The notes: generated by a model not told the origin, from the letters alone. Counted from the stretch's first letter, positions 22,003 to 31,300 are shown. The stretch: DNA of 55,348 nucleotides from Hydrogenophaga pseudoflava (GCF_031020795.1 NZ_JAVHJP010000003.1:1-55348); one strand, 5' to 3'. Numbers and translations: made by a program.

Positions 22003-22026
22003 GGTGTCTCCCTCGGGTGGATGGCG

Positions 22027-23679
22027 TCAGCGGGGTTGGGCGCGGGCGATGATGGTGGCGAAGTCGGTGCCCGCGCCGAGCGAACCGAAGCTGTGGCCCC
22101 AGTGCCCGGCCAGGCGCGAGTCGCAGAAGGCGGCGAACACGGCGGGCGGCGCGGTCTGCGCCAGCAGCGCGGCCTGCACCGCCAGCGCCACGTCCTGTGC
22201 GAGGCGCCGGGCTTCCATCTCGGTGGCCATCAGCTCCACGCGGGTGGGCAGGCTGGCGGCCAGGTGGTCCAGCGCCGGGTGCATGCCTTGGGCGGGCGCG
22301 AGTTCCTTGGCCAGCGCCGCGACCGCATCCGCCTTGCGCAGTGCACGCAGCAGGTCCAGCGCCATGATGTTGCCCGCGCCTTCCCAGATGCTGTTGACCG
22401 GCATCTCACGGTAGATGCGGGCCATGATGCCTTCGCCGCCCTCTTCCACATAGCCGTTGCCGCCCAGGCATTCCATGGCTTCCTGCGCGAAATAACTGCC
22501 GCGCTTGCAGATCCAGAACTTGGCCACGGGCGTGAGCAGGCGCTGCATCACGCGTTCGTGCTCGTCGGTGGGGGCGCGGTCGAAGCTGCGCGCCAGGCGC
22601 AGGGCCAGCGCGGTGGCGGCCTCGGATTCGAGCGCGAGGTCGGCCAGCACGTTCTGCATCAGCGGCTGCTCGATCAGCGCCTTGCCAAAAGCCTTGCGCT
22701 GCGTGGTGTGGTTGAGCGCAATGGACAGGGCCTGGCGCATGAGCGCGCTGGTGCCCAGGGCACAGTCCAGCCGCGTCATCGTGCCCATGGCCAGGATCTG
22801 CGGCACGCCCCGGCCCTCTTCACCCACCAGCCAGGCGCTGGCGCCCGCGAACTCCACCTCGCTGCTGGCGTTGGCCTTGTTGCCCAGCTTGTCCTTCAGG
22901 CGCTGGATGAACAGCTGGTTGAGCGAACCGTCGGGCAGCACGCGCGGCAGGAACAGGCAGCTCAACCCGCTGGGCGTCTGCGCCAGGATGAGGAAGGCGT
23001 CGCACATCGGTGCCGAGAAGAACCACTTGTGGCCCGTCACCTTGAAACGCTGGCCCCAGGCGTCCGAGCCATCGGGCACGGCCTGCGTGGTGTTGGCGCG
23101 CACGTCCGAGCCGCCCTGCTTCTCGGTCATGCCCATGCCCATGGTCACGCCGGGCTTGTCCTTCCAGAGCTTCAGGGCCGGGTCGTAGGCGCGGCTGGTG
23201 AGCTGCGGCGCCCAGTCGGCGTAGATGGCCGGGTTGTCACGCAGCGCGGGCGTGACCGCATAGGTCATGGAGATCGGGCAGAGGATGGACGGCTCCAGTT
23301 CGGTGAAGAGCATGAAGGCCGCGGCCCGGTTCACATGCGCCGTGCCCGAGGCCTGTTCGGCGTCGGAGAACGGTGTGCCGTGCAGGCCCGCCGCCGTGGC
23401 CGCCGTCATCAGCACGTGGTAGCTGGGGTGGAACTCCACCTGGTCGATGCGGTGGCCGAAGCGGCTGTGGCTCCTGAGCTGCGGCGTGAACACATTGGCC
23501 AGCCGCGCGTGCTGCTGCATCTCGGCGCTGCCGACCTGCTGGCCCAGCGCGCTCAGGTGGGTGGTGACCAGCGCCGGCGCGTTGAACTTCAGCGCGTCCT
23601 GCATCGGCCGGTTGCCGTCGAACAGGTTGACGTCCACCAGCGGCTCGGGCTGGTTGAAGACTTCGTGGGTCGTGTTCAT
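22027..23679 (-). CDS. aidB: AidB-type acyl-CoA dehydrogenase family flavoprotein
   Basis: 550 residues, about the length of E. coli AidB. Diagnostic AidB stretches are visible: VFNQPEPL at the N-terminus, GMGMTEKQGGSDVRANTT, TGHKWFFSAPMCDAF, RLKDKLGNKANASSEVEF, and REMPVNSIWEGAGNIMALD. AidB is an FAD protein related to isovaleryl-CoA dehydrogenases that binds DNA and is part of the adaptive response to alkylation in E. coli. Whether this one protects DNA or oxidises acyl-CoA is open. It shares a probable transcript with ogt, a second alkylation-related gene. It lies 21 bp after the reductase gene. Confidence 0.92.
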   Translation of the reverse strand: MNTTHEVFNQPEPLVDVNLFDGNRPMQDALKFNAPALVTTHLSALGQQVGSAEMQQHARLANVFTPQLRSHSRFGHRIDQVEFHPSYHVLMTAATAAGLHGTPFSDAEQASGTAHVNRAAAFMLFTELEPSILCPISMTYAVTPALRDNPAIYADWAPQLTSRAYDPALKLWKDKPGVTMGMGMTEKQGGSDVRANTTQAVPDGSDAWGQRFKVTGHKWFFSAPMCDAFLILAQTPSGLSCLFLPRVLPDGSLNQLFIQRLKDKLGNKANASSEVEFAGASAWLVGEEGRGVPQILAMGTMTRLDCALGTSALMRQALSIALNHTTQRKAFGKALIEQPLMQNVLADLALESEAATALALRLARSFDRAPTDEHERVMQRLLTPVAKFWICKRGSYFAQEAMECLGGNGYVEEGGEGIMARIYREMPVNSIWEGAGNIMALDLLRALRKADAVAALAKELAPAQGMHPALDHLAASLPTRVELMATEMEARRLAQDVALAVQAALLAQTAPPAVFAAFCDSRLAGHWGHSFGSLGAGTDFATIIARAQPR

Positions 23680-23700
23680 GCCAGCCTCCGCGCGGTGACG

Positions 23701-24717
23701 TCAGATCAGCTTCACCAATTGTTTGCCGAAGTTCTTGCCCTTGAGCAGGCCCATGAACGCCTCGGGCGCGTTCTCCAGGCCCTGCGCAATCGTCTCGCGC
23801 GGGCGCAGCTTGCCCTGCGCCACCAGCGTGCCGAGTTCGGTCAGCGCCTCGGGCCAGACCTCCATGTGCTCGCTGACGATGAAGCCTTCCACCTTGAGGC
23901 GGTTCACCAGGATCAGTGCCGGGTTGGCCAGGGGCAGCGGCTGGCCGTCGTAGCCGGCGATCATTCCGCAGACGGCGATGCGGCCGAAGGCGTTCATGCG
24001 CAGCAGCACGGCGTCCAGGATCATGCCGCCCACGTTCTCGAAGTAGCCGTCGATGCCGTTCGGGCATTCCTGCTTGAGCGCCTTGGCCAGGCTGTACATG
24101 TCCTTGTGCAGCTTGTAATCAATGCAGGCGTCGAAGCCCAGTTCGTTCACGGCGTAGGCGCACTTCTCCGGCCCGCCTGCGATGCCGACCACGCGGCAGC
24201 CGCGCGCCTTGGCCAGCGCGCCGAAGGCGCTGCCCACCGCGCCAGTGGCGGCGCTGATGACCACGGTCTCGCCGGCCTTTGGCGCGATGATCTTCACCAG
24301 CCCGTACCAGGCGGTCACGCCGGGCATGCCGACCGCGCCGAGGTAGTAGGACAGCGGCACGTGCGTGGTGTCCACCTTGCGCAGCGCGCCGGGCTGCAGC
24401 GCGTCGACCACGCTGTACTCCTGCCAGCCGCCCATGCCCACGACCTGGTCGCCGCGCATGAACTTGGGATGGCGCGACTCGACCACCTCGCCGACGGTGC
24501 CGCCGATCATCACCTCGCCCAGCGGTTGCGAGGCGGCGTAGCTCTTGCTGTCGTTCATGCGGCCGCGCATGTAGGGGTCCAGGCTCAGGTAGTGGTGGCG
24601 CACCAGCACCTTGCCGTCCTTGAGCGGCGCGGTTTCGGTGGTGACCAGCCTGAAGTTGTTCACGGTGGCTTCGCCCTCGGGGCGGTTGTCGAGCAGGATC
24701 TGGCGGTTGGTGGCCAT
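23701..24717 (-). CDS. NADP-dependent medium-chain reductase (CurA / leukotriene B4 dehydrogenase family)
   Basis: 338 residues. The N-terminal GroES-like part carries LSLDPYMRGRM and GGTVGEVVESRHPKFMRGDQV. The Rossmann part has ISAATGAVGSAFGALAKARGCRVVGIAGGPEKC and FENVGGMILDAVLLRMNAFGRIAVCGMI, both typical of zinc-free alkenal/one reductases such as YncB/CurA. The family reduces the double bond of alpha,beta-unsaturated carbonyls with NADPH. The ATG at 24717 gives the canonical MATNRQILLDNRPEGE start. It lies 20 bp after an SDR gene and 21 bp before aidB; a role in reducing enone by-products of acyl-CoA oxidation is an inference. Confidence 0.93.
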   Translation of the reverse strand: MATNRQILLDNRPEGEATVNNFRLVTTETAPLKDGKVLVRHHYLSLDPYMRGRMNDSKSYAASQPLGEVMIGGTVGEVVESRHPKFMRGDQVVGMGGWQEYSVVDALQPGALRKVDTTHVPLSYYLGAVGMPGVTAWYGLVKIIAPKAGETVVISAATGAVGSAFGALAKARGCRVVGIAGGPEKCAYAVNELGFDACIDYKLHKDMYSLAKALKQECPNGIDGYFENVGGMILDAVLLRMNAFGRIAVCGMIAGYDGQPLPLANPALILVNRLKVEGFIVSEHMEVWPEALTELGTLVAQGKLRPRETIAQGLENAPEAFMGLLKGKNFGKQLVKLI

Positions 24718-24737
24718 GGTGTGTCTCCTTGGAATGT

Positions 24738-25535
24738 TCAGGGGGCGGGGCGGCGCAGCGTGGGCAGGCCGACGCCGGCGGCGTCGAAGCCGCCGTCGAC
24801 CGCCAGCACCTGGCCGTTGACGTAGCTGGCCTGCGGACTGCACAGGAAGCCGACCGCGTGGGCGATCTCTTCCAGGCTGCCGTAGCGGGCCAGCGGGATG
24901 GTGTCGTGGTAGTCCGCACGGATGGCGGGGGTGTGCACCTTCTTGGCCATCTCGGTTTCCACCGGGCCGGGCGCGATGGCGTTGACGCGGATGCCGGCGT
25001 TGCCATATTCGACCGCCTGTTGGCGCGTGAGGTGGATCAGCGCGGCCTTGGACGTGCCGTAGGCCACGCGCAGCGTGCTGGCGCGCAGGCCCGAGATGGA
25101 CGCGATGTTGACCACCGCGCCGCCACCGCTTCTGAGCATCAGCGGCGCACAGGCCTGCACGCACAGGAAGGGGCCGTCGAGGTTGGTCGCCATCACCCAG
25201 CGCCATTCGTCGAACGTGGTCTCGCCGATGGGCTTGAAGGTGGCGACGCCCGCGTTGTTGACCAGGGCGTCGAGCCGGCCGAAGGTCTGCTCGATGCGCT
25301 GCACCGCGCTGGCGACCTGGGCCGGGTCGGACACGTCGCCGTGGATCACCAGCAGGTCGCTCGCGCGCGCACCGAGTTCGGCGCGCAGGGTGGCCTCGGT
25401 GGCGGTCAGGGTCGGCGCGTCGTTGTCGATCACCGCGACCCGGTAGCCCTGGTGGAAGAACCAGCGCGCGATGGCCAGGCCGATGCCGCGGGCGGCACCG
25501 GTGACGAAGGCGACGGGTTTGTGTTCGTTCGTCAT
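24738..25535 (-). CDS. SDR family oxidoreductase
   Basis: 265 residues. Cofactor motif TGAARGIG (residues 13-20), NNAG, SISG with the catalytic serine, and YGTSK (YxxxK) are intact, and the C-terminal YVNGQVLAVDGGFDAAG is typical of FabG-like enzymes. VIDNDAP after strand 2 indicates an NAD preference. The start ATG at 25535 overlaps the thioesterase stop as ATGA. It may act on 3-hydroxyacyl-CoA or a related secondary alcohol, inferred only from the operon. Three SDR genes occur in this run and are not close copies of one another. Confidence 0.9.
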   Translation of the reverse strand: MTNEHKPVAFVTGAARGIGLAIARWFFHQGYRVAVIDNDAPTLTATEATLRAELGARASDLLVIHGDVSDPAQVASAVQRIEQTFGRLDALVNNAGVATFKPIGETTFDEWRWVMATNLDGPFLCVQACAPLMLRSGGGAVVNIASISGLRASTLRVAYGTSKAALIHLTRQQAVEYGNAGIRVNAIAPGPVETEMAKKVHTPAIRADYHDTIPLARYGSLEEIAHAVGFLCSPQASYVNGQVLAVDGGFDAAGVGLPTLRRPAP

Positions 25536-25960
25536 CAGTCGGTCTTCAAGGTGTTCAGGGCCTGGGTGCCCTTGCCCACCGGCAGGCGCGGCACGAACTT
25601 GAAGGTGCCGGTGGCGTGGGCGCAGAGCTTGCCCGCCGCGTCCACGATGCGCCCTTCGGTGAAGGCCATGGTGGGCGTGCGGTGCAGCAGCGTGCCGTGC
25701 GCCGTCAGCGCGCCCTTGGCGGGCCGCATGAAGCTGGTCTTCATCTCCACCGTCACACAGCCCATGGCCGGCTCGACCGAGCGCGCCGCGTGCGCCATCA
25801 CGACGTCCAGCAGCGTCATGCTGGCGCCGCCGTGCACCACGTTGAAAGAGTTCTGGTGCTCGGGCTTGGGGTCGAAGCGGATCGTGGCTTCGCCACCCTC
25901 GAACTGTTGCAGTTCGAAGCCGAGCAGCTCGACGAAGGGGATGCGGACAGAGAACTGCAC
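25535..25960 (-). CDS. PaaI-type hotdog thioesterase
   Basis: 141 residues with a single hotdog fold: FVELLGFELQQFEGGEATIRF, then the central helix NVVHGGASMTLLDVVMAHAARS, where HGG and the helix acidic residue form the active site, then TVEMKTSFMRPAKG. The family hydrolyses acyl-CoA thioesters and often rescues CoA from dead-end intermediates. Translation starts with GTG at 25960, immediately after the TGA of the upstream SDR gene. The stop overlaps the next SDR start by one base pattern (ATGA), so the three genes are tightly coupled. Confidence 0.92.
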   Translation of the reverse strand: MQFSVRIPFVELLGFELQQFEGGEATIRFDPKPEHQNSFNVVHGGASMTLLDVVMAHAARSVEPAMGCVTVEMKTSFMRPAKGALTAHGTLLHRTPTMAFTEGRIVDAAGKLCAHATGTFKFVPRLPVGKGTQALNTLKTD

Positions 25961-26752
25961 TCAGCCTCCGGTGATCACGGACACGCCGCCGTCGACGGCG
26001 AGCCACTGGCCGGTGATGTGCTTGCCCGCGTCGGAGGCGTAGAGCACGGTCAGGCCCTTGAGGTCTTCGTCGTCGCCCAGGCGGCCCAGCGGCGCGTGCG
26101 CGGCCAGCTGCTCCTCGCCCATGGCCTTGAGCGTGCCCTGGGTCATCTTGCTCGGGAAGAAGCCCGGGCAGATGGCGTTGACGCGGATGCCATGCGCGCC
26201 CCACTCGGCGGCCAGCGCGCGGGTGAAGTTGATGACCGCGCCCTTGGAGGTGTTGTAGGCGATGGTGTTCATGCCGCGCGGGTTGCCGCCCAGGCCGGCG
26301 ATGGACGCGGTGTTGATGATGCTGCCCTTCTTGCGCGGGATCATGCTGCCCTTGGCGATGAGCTGGCTGAGCAGGAAGTAGCTGCGCACATTGAGGTTCA
26401 TCACCTTGTCCCAGGCCTCGAGCGGGTGGTCCTCGGCGGGTGCGCCCCAGGCGGCGCCCGCGTTGTTCACCAGGATGTCCACGTCGCCCACGCGCTGCAG
26501 GGTCTCGCTGGTGAGGCGGCGGATGTCTTCCTCGTGCTGGCAGTCGGCGGCGATCCAGCGCGCGTCGATGCCGGCGGCCTGCAGTTCGGCCGTGGCCTCT
26601 TCCAGATCGGTGGCCTTGCGCGAGCTGATCACCACGCGCGCGCCGGCCTCGCCCAGGGCATGGGCCATCTGCAGGCCCAGGCCGCGCGAGCCGCCGGTGA
26701 TGAGCGCCGTCTGGCCCTTGAGGTCGAACAGTTGCTGGATGTTGCGGGTCAT
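25961..26752 (-). CDS. SDR family oxidoreductase
   Basis: 263 residues. TGGSRGLG at residues 18-25, NNAG near residue 100, NTASIAG with the catalytic serine, and YNTSK are present. The C-terminus has HITGQWLAVDGGVSVITGG, a pattern frequent in gluconate 5-dehydrogenase or FabG-like proteins. Because SSRK follows strand 2 in place of an acidic residue, NADP is the likely coenzyme. It lies 26 bp downstream of the acyl-CoA dehydrogenase gene and abuts the thioesterase gene with no spacer. The substrate is not deducible. Confidence 0.9.
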   Translation of the reverse strand: MTRNIQQLFDLKGQTALITGGSRGLGLQMAHALGEAGARVVISSRKATDLEEATAELQAAGIDARWIAADCQHEEDIRRLTSETLQRVGDVDILVNNAGAAWGAPAEDHPLEAWDKVMNLNVRSYFLLSQLIAKGSMIPRKKGSIINTASIAGLGGNPRGMNTIAYNTSKGAVINFTRALAAEWGAHGIRVNAICPGFFPSKMTQGTLKAMGEEQLAAHAPLGRLGDDEDLKGLTVLYASDAGKHITGQWLAVDGGVSVITGG

Positions 26753-26778
26753 GTGATGTCTCCTGTGGATGTGTGGAA

Positions 26779-28602
26779 TCAGAAAGCGTCTTCGGCCAGA
26801 TCGGCGCAGGTCAGGTCGCGCGTGCGCACCACCTGCAGCCAGGCGCCGATCTTGGGCAGTTCGTAGTGGAAGAAGAAGCGGGCCGCGGCCAGGCGGCCGG
26901 TGCGCGCAGGACTGTCTTCGGCAGCGTGCGCGGCCAGGGCCACGTCGAGCGAGATCCAGGCCAGCACTGTGTGGCCGAAGGCCTGCAGGTAAGGCACGGC
27001 GTTGGCCAGCGCCTCGGTCGGGTTGGCGGTGGCCCAGGCGGCCTTGGTGGTGGCGCCCACGTCCTGCAGGGCCTTGCCCAGAGCGTTGGCGTGCGCGGCG
27101 AGTTCGGGGATCTGGATCGCGCGTTCGATGGTGGCGTTGACGCGGCCGGCCAGCAGCGCCAGACCCTTGCCGTTTTCCATGAGCACCTTGCGGCCGAGCA
27201 GGTCCATGCCCTGGATGCCGTGCGTGCCCTCGTGGATCATGTTCAGGCGGTTGTCGCGCCAGTACTGCTCGACCGGGAAGTCGCGCGTGTAACCGTAGCC
27301 GCCGTGCACCTGGATCGCCAGGCTGTTGGCTTCCAGGCACCACTCGCTGGGCCAGCTCTTGGCGATGGGCGTGAGCACCTCCAGCAGCAGGCGCGCGTCG
27401 TCGGCGGCTGCGGGCGCGCCCGTGTGCTGTTCGTCCACCAGACGGGCGCAATAGAGTTCGAGCGCCAGCGCGCCTTCGGCGTAGCTCTTCTGGGCCAGCA
27501 GCATGCGCTTGACGTCGGCGTGTTCGATGATGCGGACCTGGGGCGCAGCCGCATCCTTTCCGCCCGCGCCCATGGGCCGCCCCTGCGGGCGGTTCTTCGC
27601 GTAGTCGAGCGACGCGTGGTAGCCCGCCATGCCCAGCATGGTGGCGGCCATGCCGACGCCGATGCGGGCCTCGTTCATCATGTGGAACATGCACTGCAGG
27701 CCCTTGCCGGGCTGGCCGACGAGATAACCGATGGCGCCAGAACTGCCCCGCACCGGGTACTTGCCTTCGCCGAAGTTCAGCAGCGTGTTGGTGGTGCCGC
27801 GCCAGCCGCACTTGTGGTTCAGGCCGGCCAGCGCCACGTCGTTGCGTTCACCGGTCAGCTGACCGTCGGTGTCCACCAGCTTCTTGGGCACGATGAACAG
27901 CGAGATGCCCTTGACGCCCGGCACCAGCTTGCCGTGTTCGTCGGGGATCTTGGCCAGCACCAGGTGGACGATGTTCTCGGTCAGTTCGTGCTCGCCGGCG
28001 GAGATCCACATCTTGTGGCCTTTGAGGCGGTAGCGCGGACCCAGCGGATCGCCTTCAAAGTCCGCCCCATCCGGCACGGCGCGCGTCGCCACGTCGCTGA
28101 GGCTGGAACCGGCCTGTGGCTCGGACAGGCACATGGTGCCCGACCAGCGGCCCGAAAACTCGTTGAGCGCAAACACCTGCTTCTGCAGATCGCTGCCGTG
28201 TGCCATCAGCAGGTTGGCGTTGCCCACCGACAGCATGCCGCTGCCGATGGAGACCGAGGCCATCGCGAAGAACGCGTTGGCCGCCGCCTCCACCGTGTAG
28301 GGCAGCTGCATGCCGCCGACTTCATAGTCCTGCGCCGCACTCAGCATGCCGCTCTCCGCGTAGGCCTTCTGCGCATCGTGCGTGGCCTGCGGCAGAACCA
28401 CCTTCTCGCCGTCGAAGTGGGGCTCCTGCGTGTCCACCAGCCGGTTGAACGGCGCGTACTTCTCGCGCGCGATGCGCTCGCAGGTGTCGAGCACCGCATC
28501 GAAGGTCTCGCGGCTGTGGTCGGCGAAACGTTCGCGCTGGTTCAGGCGCTCGACCGACAGCCAGTCGTTGAGCAGAAAGTCGATGGTGGGGCGCAGGCTC
28601 AT
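26779..28602 (-). CDS. Acyl-CoA dehydrogenase (DmdC / long C-terminal type)
   Basis: 607 residues, longer than the usual 380-400 because of an extra C-terminal domain of the acetyl-CoA-dehydrogenase-like type. FAD-binding and substrate motifs are visible: MCLSEPQAGSSLSDV, GHKMWISAGEHEL, GWRGTTNTLLNF, and NEARIGVGMAATMLG. The putative catalytic base lies in MIHEGTHGIQGMDLLGRK. The family includes 3-methylmercaptopropionyl-CoA dehydrogenase DmdC and medium- to long-chain enzymes; the exact chain is not predictable. The DmdB-like ligase at 40207-41850 makes methylthiopropionate one possible substrate. It follows the Bug gene by 28 bp. Confidence 0.92.
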   Translation of the reverse strand: MSLRPTIDFLLNDWLSVERLNQRERFADHSRETFDAVLDTCERIAREKYAPFNRLVDTQEPHFDGEKVVLPQATHDAQKAYAESGMLSAAQDYEVGGMQLPYTVEAAANAFFAMASVSIGSGMLSVGNANLLMAHGSDLQKQVFALNEFSGRWSGTMCLSEPQAGSSLSDVATRAVPDGADFEGDPLGPRYRLKGHKMWISAGEHELTENIVHLVLAKIPDEHGKLVPGVKGISLFIVPKKLVDTDGQLTGERNDVALAGLNHKCGWRGTTNTLLNFGEGKYPVRGSSGAIGYLVGQPGKGLQCMFHMMNEARIGVGMAATMLGMAGYHASLDYAKNRPQGRPMGAGGKDAAAPQVRIIEHADVKRMLLAQKSYAEGALALELYCARLVDEQHTGAPAAADDARLLLEVLTPIAKSWPSEWCLEANSLAIQVHGGYGYTRDFPVEQYWRDNRLNMIHEGTHGIQGMDLLGRKVLMENGKGLALLAGRVNATIERAIQIPELAAHANALGKALQDVGATTKAAWATANPTEALANAVPYLQAFGHTVLAWISLDVALAAHAAEDSPARTGRLAAARFFFHYELPKIGAWLQVVRTRDLTCADLAEDAF

Positions 28603-28630
28603 GGTCGGCGGGAACGGTGAGGTTGACGGC

Positions 28631-29596
28631 TTATTGCGGTTCGATCCTGGCGTCCTTGATGGCCTTGGCCCACTTGGCGGTTTCGCTCACGCCGCGCCTG
28701 GCCAGGTCTTCGGGCGTGCCCGGCTCCACGACAAAACCGATGCCGGCGAACTTGTCCTGCACTTCCTTGCTGTTGGCCGCGGCGTTGGCCGCCTTGTTGA
28801 GCTTGGCGATGACGTCGGCCGGCGTGCCGCCGGGCACGTACATGGCGAAGTAGGCGATCAGTTCGTAGTCCTTGAGGCCCAGGGCTTCGTTGACCGTGGG
28901 CAGCTCGGGCACGGCGGGCGAACGCTTGGTGGAGGTGACGGCCAGGCCGCGCACCTTGCCGGCCTTGACCTGCGGCAGCATCACCGCGAAGTCGGCGCTG
29001 AACATCTGCACCACGCCGCCGATCAGGTCGGTCATGGCGGCGGGGCCGCTCTTGTAGGGCACATTGGTCAGCTCGATGCCCGCCATGCCGGCGAGCATCT
29101 CGGTGGAGACCAGCTGAGAGGTGCTGGCGCTGGCGAAGTTGATGCTCTTCGGTTTGGCCTTGGCCAGGTCCACCAGTTCCTTCAGCGTCTTGGCCGGCAC
29201 GTCCGGATTTACCGCGATGATCAGCGGCACCGAGCCCATGTAGGCCACGGGTGCGAAGGCTTTGTCCTGGTCGTAGGGCAGCTGCTTCATCAGGCTCTTG
29301 AGCGCCGCGTTGGTGCTGTTGGTGCCGATCAGCAGGGTGTAGCCGTCCGGAGCCGCCTTGGCCACCGCGTCGGCGCCCAGCATGCCGTTCACGCCCGGCT
29401 TGTTGTCGATCACGATGGGCTGGCCCAGGGCCTCCTGCATCTTCTGCGTGAAGGCGCGGCCAATCTGGTCGGTGGCGCTGCCGGCGGCGAACGGCACCAC
29501 GGCCTTGATCGGCCTGTCGGGCCAGGCCTGCGCGAGGGCGGCGGTGCAGGCCAGCGTGGCCGCGGCGGCGGCGATGACTCGGGTCAGGGTTCGCAT
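28631..29596 (-). CDS. Bug/TctC family periplasmic substrate-binding protein
   Basis: 321 residues with a Sec signal peptide (MRTLTRVIAAAAATLACTAALAQA). The mature part starts WPDRPIKAVVPFAAGSATDQIGR and has the VIDNKPGVNGMLGADAVAKAAPDGYTLLIG-type loop in shortened form, typical of Bug proteins. These bind small carboxylates in the periplasm. Being inside an acyl-CoA operon, it probably captures the organic acid that the operon degrades, or acts as a sensor. No TctAB membrane genes are nearby. It is 31 bp after the AtuA-like small gene. Confidence 0.92.
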   Translation of the reverse strand: MRTLTRVIAAAAATLACTAALAQAWPDRPIKAVVPFAAGSATDQIGRAFTQKMQEALGQPIVIDNKPGVNGMLGADAVAKAAPDGYTLLIGTNSTNAALKSLMKQLPYDQDKAFAPVAYMGSVPLIIAVNPDVPAKTLKELVDLAKAKPKSINFASASTSQLVSTEMLAGMAGIELTNVPYKSGPAAMTDLIGGVVQMFSADFAVMLPQVKAGKVRGLAVTSTKRSPAVPELPTVNEALGLKDYELIAYFAMYVPGGTPADVIAKLNKAANAAANSKEVQDKFAGIGFVVEPGTPEDLARRGVSETAKWAKAIKDARIEPQ

Positions 29597-29627
29597 CGTC
29601 TTGTCTCCTTGTGTTGTGAATCGGAAT

Positions 29628-29948
29628 TCAGTCGTCCAGCGGCAGGTCCAGGATCGCCGCGCTCAGGGTCTTGCCGTGTGCGTCCAGCGCCAGCGAACGG
29701 GTGACCCCACCGGCCAGGGCATCATGCATCACGAAGTGCACGGCGTGCAGCTGCGGCAGCACGAAGCGCTGGACCCCGCCGCCCACCACACCCGCGAAAT
29801 GCGCCTGCACGCGCCCGGCCGTCAGCAGCCGCTCCAGCAGGGGAAAGTCTGCCGGGTCCAGCGCGATCACGCTGAGCGTGGCGCGGTTGCCCTTGTCGCC
29901 GGAACGGGCCAGCGCGATGTCCCGCAGGATGCGGCGCGGTGTCGTCAT
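29628..29948 (-). CDS. AtuA-related small protein (AtuA C-terminal ferredoxin-fold part)
   Basis: 106 residues, corresponding to the short C-terminal domain that follows the large AtuA domain in full-length AtuA proteins: DIALARSGDKGNRATLSVIALD near the start and FVMHDALAGGVTRSLALDAHGKTL near the end. SGDKG is its best-conserved element. The start ATG at 29948 overlaps the stop of the large-domain gene as ATGA. So what is one chain in AtuA of citronellol/geraniol degraders is encoded here as two coupled chains. The biochemical role of this domain is not established. Confidence 0.87.
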   Translation of the reverse strand: MTTPRRILRDIALARSGDKGNRATLSVIALDPADFPLLERLLTAGRVQAHFAGVVGGGVQRFVLPQLHAVHFVMHDALAGGVTRSLALDAHGKTLSAAILDLPLDD

Positions 29949-31300
29949 GCCGCCCACTCCAGCACCTCCACGCGGGTCTGCACCGCCTCGCGCGGGATCA
30001 GCGTGGAGGCCACCGCCACCACCTCGCGCACCGACTGCGTGACGCCGCCACCGGCCGCCGGGCCATTGAGGTAAAGAGCCTCCACCTCCTCGCCCACGCG
30101 TTCGGCCTGCGCGCGCGTGGCGCAGCGCACCGCCAGTCGCACGCGCACCTCGTAGGGCTCGCGGTCGCTGCCCAGCGCGGCACCGTGCATGGCGTTGACG
30201 CCGATGAGTTCGGCGCGGTGCTCGCACCCGGCCAGCGACGGCAGCAGACCAGTGTCGGCGAGGCGATGGCGCAGGATGTCCAGCGCGAGGTCGCCGCGCG
30301 CGCGGGCACCCGGTCCGGCGTAGGAAATCTGGCCTTCGCCGATGAAGCCGTCGGTGTAGCCCAGGCTGACCTTGAGCTGTTCGGGCCGCGCGCGCCCGCT
30401 GGCACCGTCCACCCGCACGCGGTCGTCGCCCAGCTCGGTGAGGCCCACCTGTGAGAAGTCGCCGGTCACATCGGCCTGCAGGTAGGCCGCCGGGTCTTCC
30501 ACCTCGTAGAGCAGCTGCGCCGTGCAGCTGAGCCGGTCCACCCGGCCACCGGTGCCCGGCAGCTTGGTGACGACCACGCCGCCGTCGGCATCCACCTCGG
30601 CGAGCGGAAAGCCCACGCGGTGCAGCCCGGGCACGTCCACCCTGCCCGGGTCGGCCAGGTAACCACCGCTGACCTGGGCCGCGCATTCGAGCAGGTGGCC
30701 CACGGCCAGACCCTTGCCAAGCAGCGGCCAGTCGTCGGCCGCCCAGCCGAAGTGCTGCATCAACGGCGCGAGGAACAGCGAGGGGTCTGCGACACGACCC
30801 GTGACGACCACATCCGGCTTCGCCGCCAGGGCCGGCAGCAGCGCGTCGGCACCCAGGTAGGCGTTGGCGGAGACCAGCCGGCCGTCGAGCGAACGCACCG
30901 TGTCGTCGCTGTCGAGCAGCGGCGCGTCGTTCTGTCGCACCCAGTCCAGCACGTCGTCGCCCAGCACCACCGCCACGCGCAGCCGCGGCAGCTGCAGCTC
31001 GCGCGCCACCGCCAGCGCGGCGTGCCCGGCAGCCAGCGGGTGGGCCGCGCCCATGTTGGTGACGATGGTGGTGCCCTGCTTCAGGCAGGCCGGCAGCACC
31101 GCGCGCAGGCGTGCGGCCAGCAGCGGGTCAAAACCCTGAGACGGGTCGGCGCGGCGGCGCAACTGTGCCAGCGCGATGGTGCGCTCGGCCAGGCACTCGA
31201 ACACCAGCACGTCGAGCCGCCCGCGTTCGGCCAGGTCGAGGGCCGGATCGATCCGGTCCCCGGCATAGCCTGCGCCTGCGCCGATCCGGTGGGGCCTCAC
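29945..31300 (-). CDS. AtuA-like (DUF1446) acyclic terpene utilisation family protein, large domain
   Basis: 451 residues from a GTG at 31300, chosen because AGGAGA lies 8 bases upstream and the product then begins VRPHRIGAGAGYAGDRIDPA, the expected family N-terminus. Other conserved stretches are LVFECLAERTIALAQ, IVTNMGAAHPLAAG, VVTGRVADPSLFLAPL, and GLHRVGFPLAEV. The family is found in acyclic terpene (atu) and leucine/isovalerate-type clusters, but its reaction is unsettled. It lies 37 bp downstream of the thiolase. Association with the small ferredoxin-fold partner is expected. Confidence 0.87.
   Translation of the reverse strand: MRPHRIGAGAGYAGDRIDPALDLAERGRLDVLVFECLAERTIALAQLRRRADPSQGFDPLLAARLRAVLPACLKQGTTIVTNMGAAHPLAAGHAALAVARELQLPRLRVAVVLGDDVLDWVRQNDAPLLDSDDTVRSLDGRLVSANAYLGADALLPALAAKPDVVVTGRVADPSLFLAPLMQHFGWAADDWPLLGKGLAVGHLLECAAQVSGGYLADPGRVDVPGLHRVGFPLAEVDADGGVVVTKLPGTGGRVDRLSCTAQLLYEVEDPAAYLQADVTGDFSQVGLTELGDDRVRVDGASGRARPEQLKVSLGYTDGFIGEGQISYAGPGARARGDLALDILRHRLADTGLLPSLAGCEHRAELIGVNAMHGAALGSDREPYEVRVRLAVRCATRAQAERVGEEVEALYLNGPAAGGGVTQSVREVVAVASTLIPREAVQTRVEVLEWAA

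Noticed and set aside
20839..24825. A plus-strand open frame of 1328 codons
   Set aside because: It is antisense to several clearly recognised genes (GNAT, GST, aidB, CurA-type reductase). Its composition (His, Ala, Gly, Arg, Val) is that of a GC-rich shadow frame.
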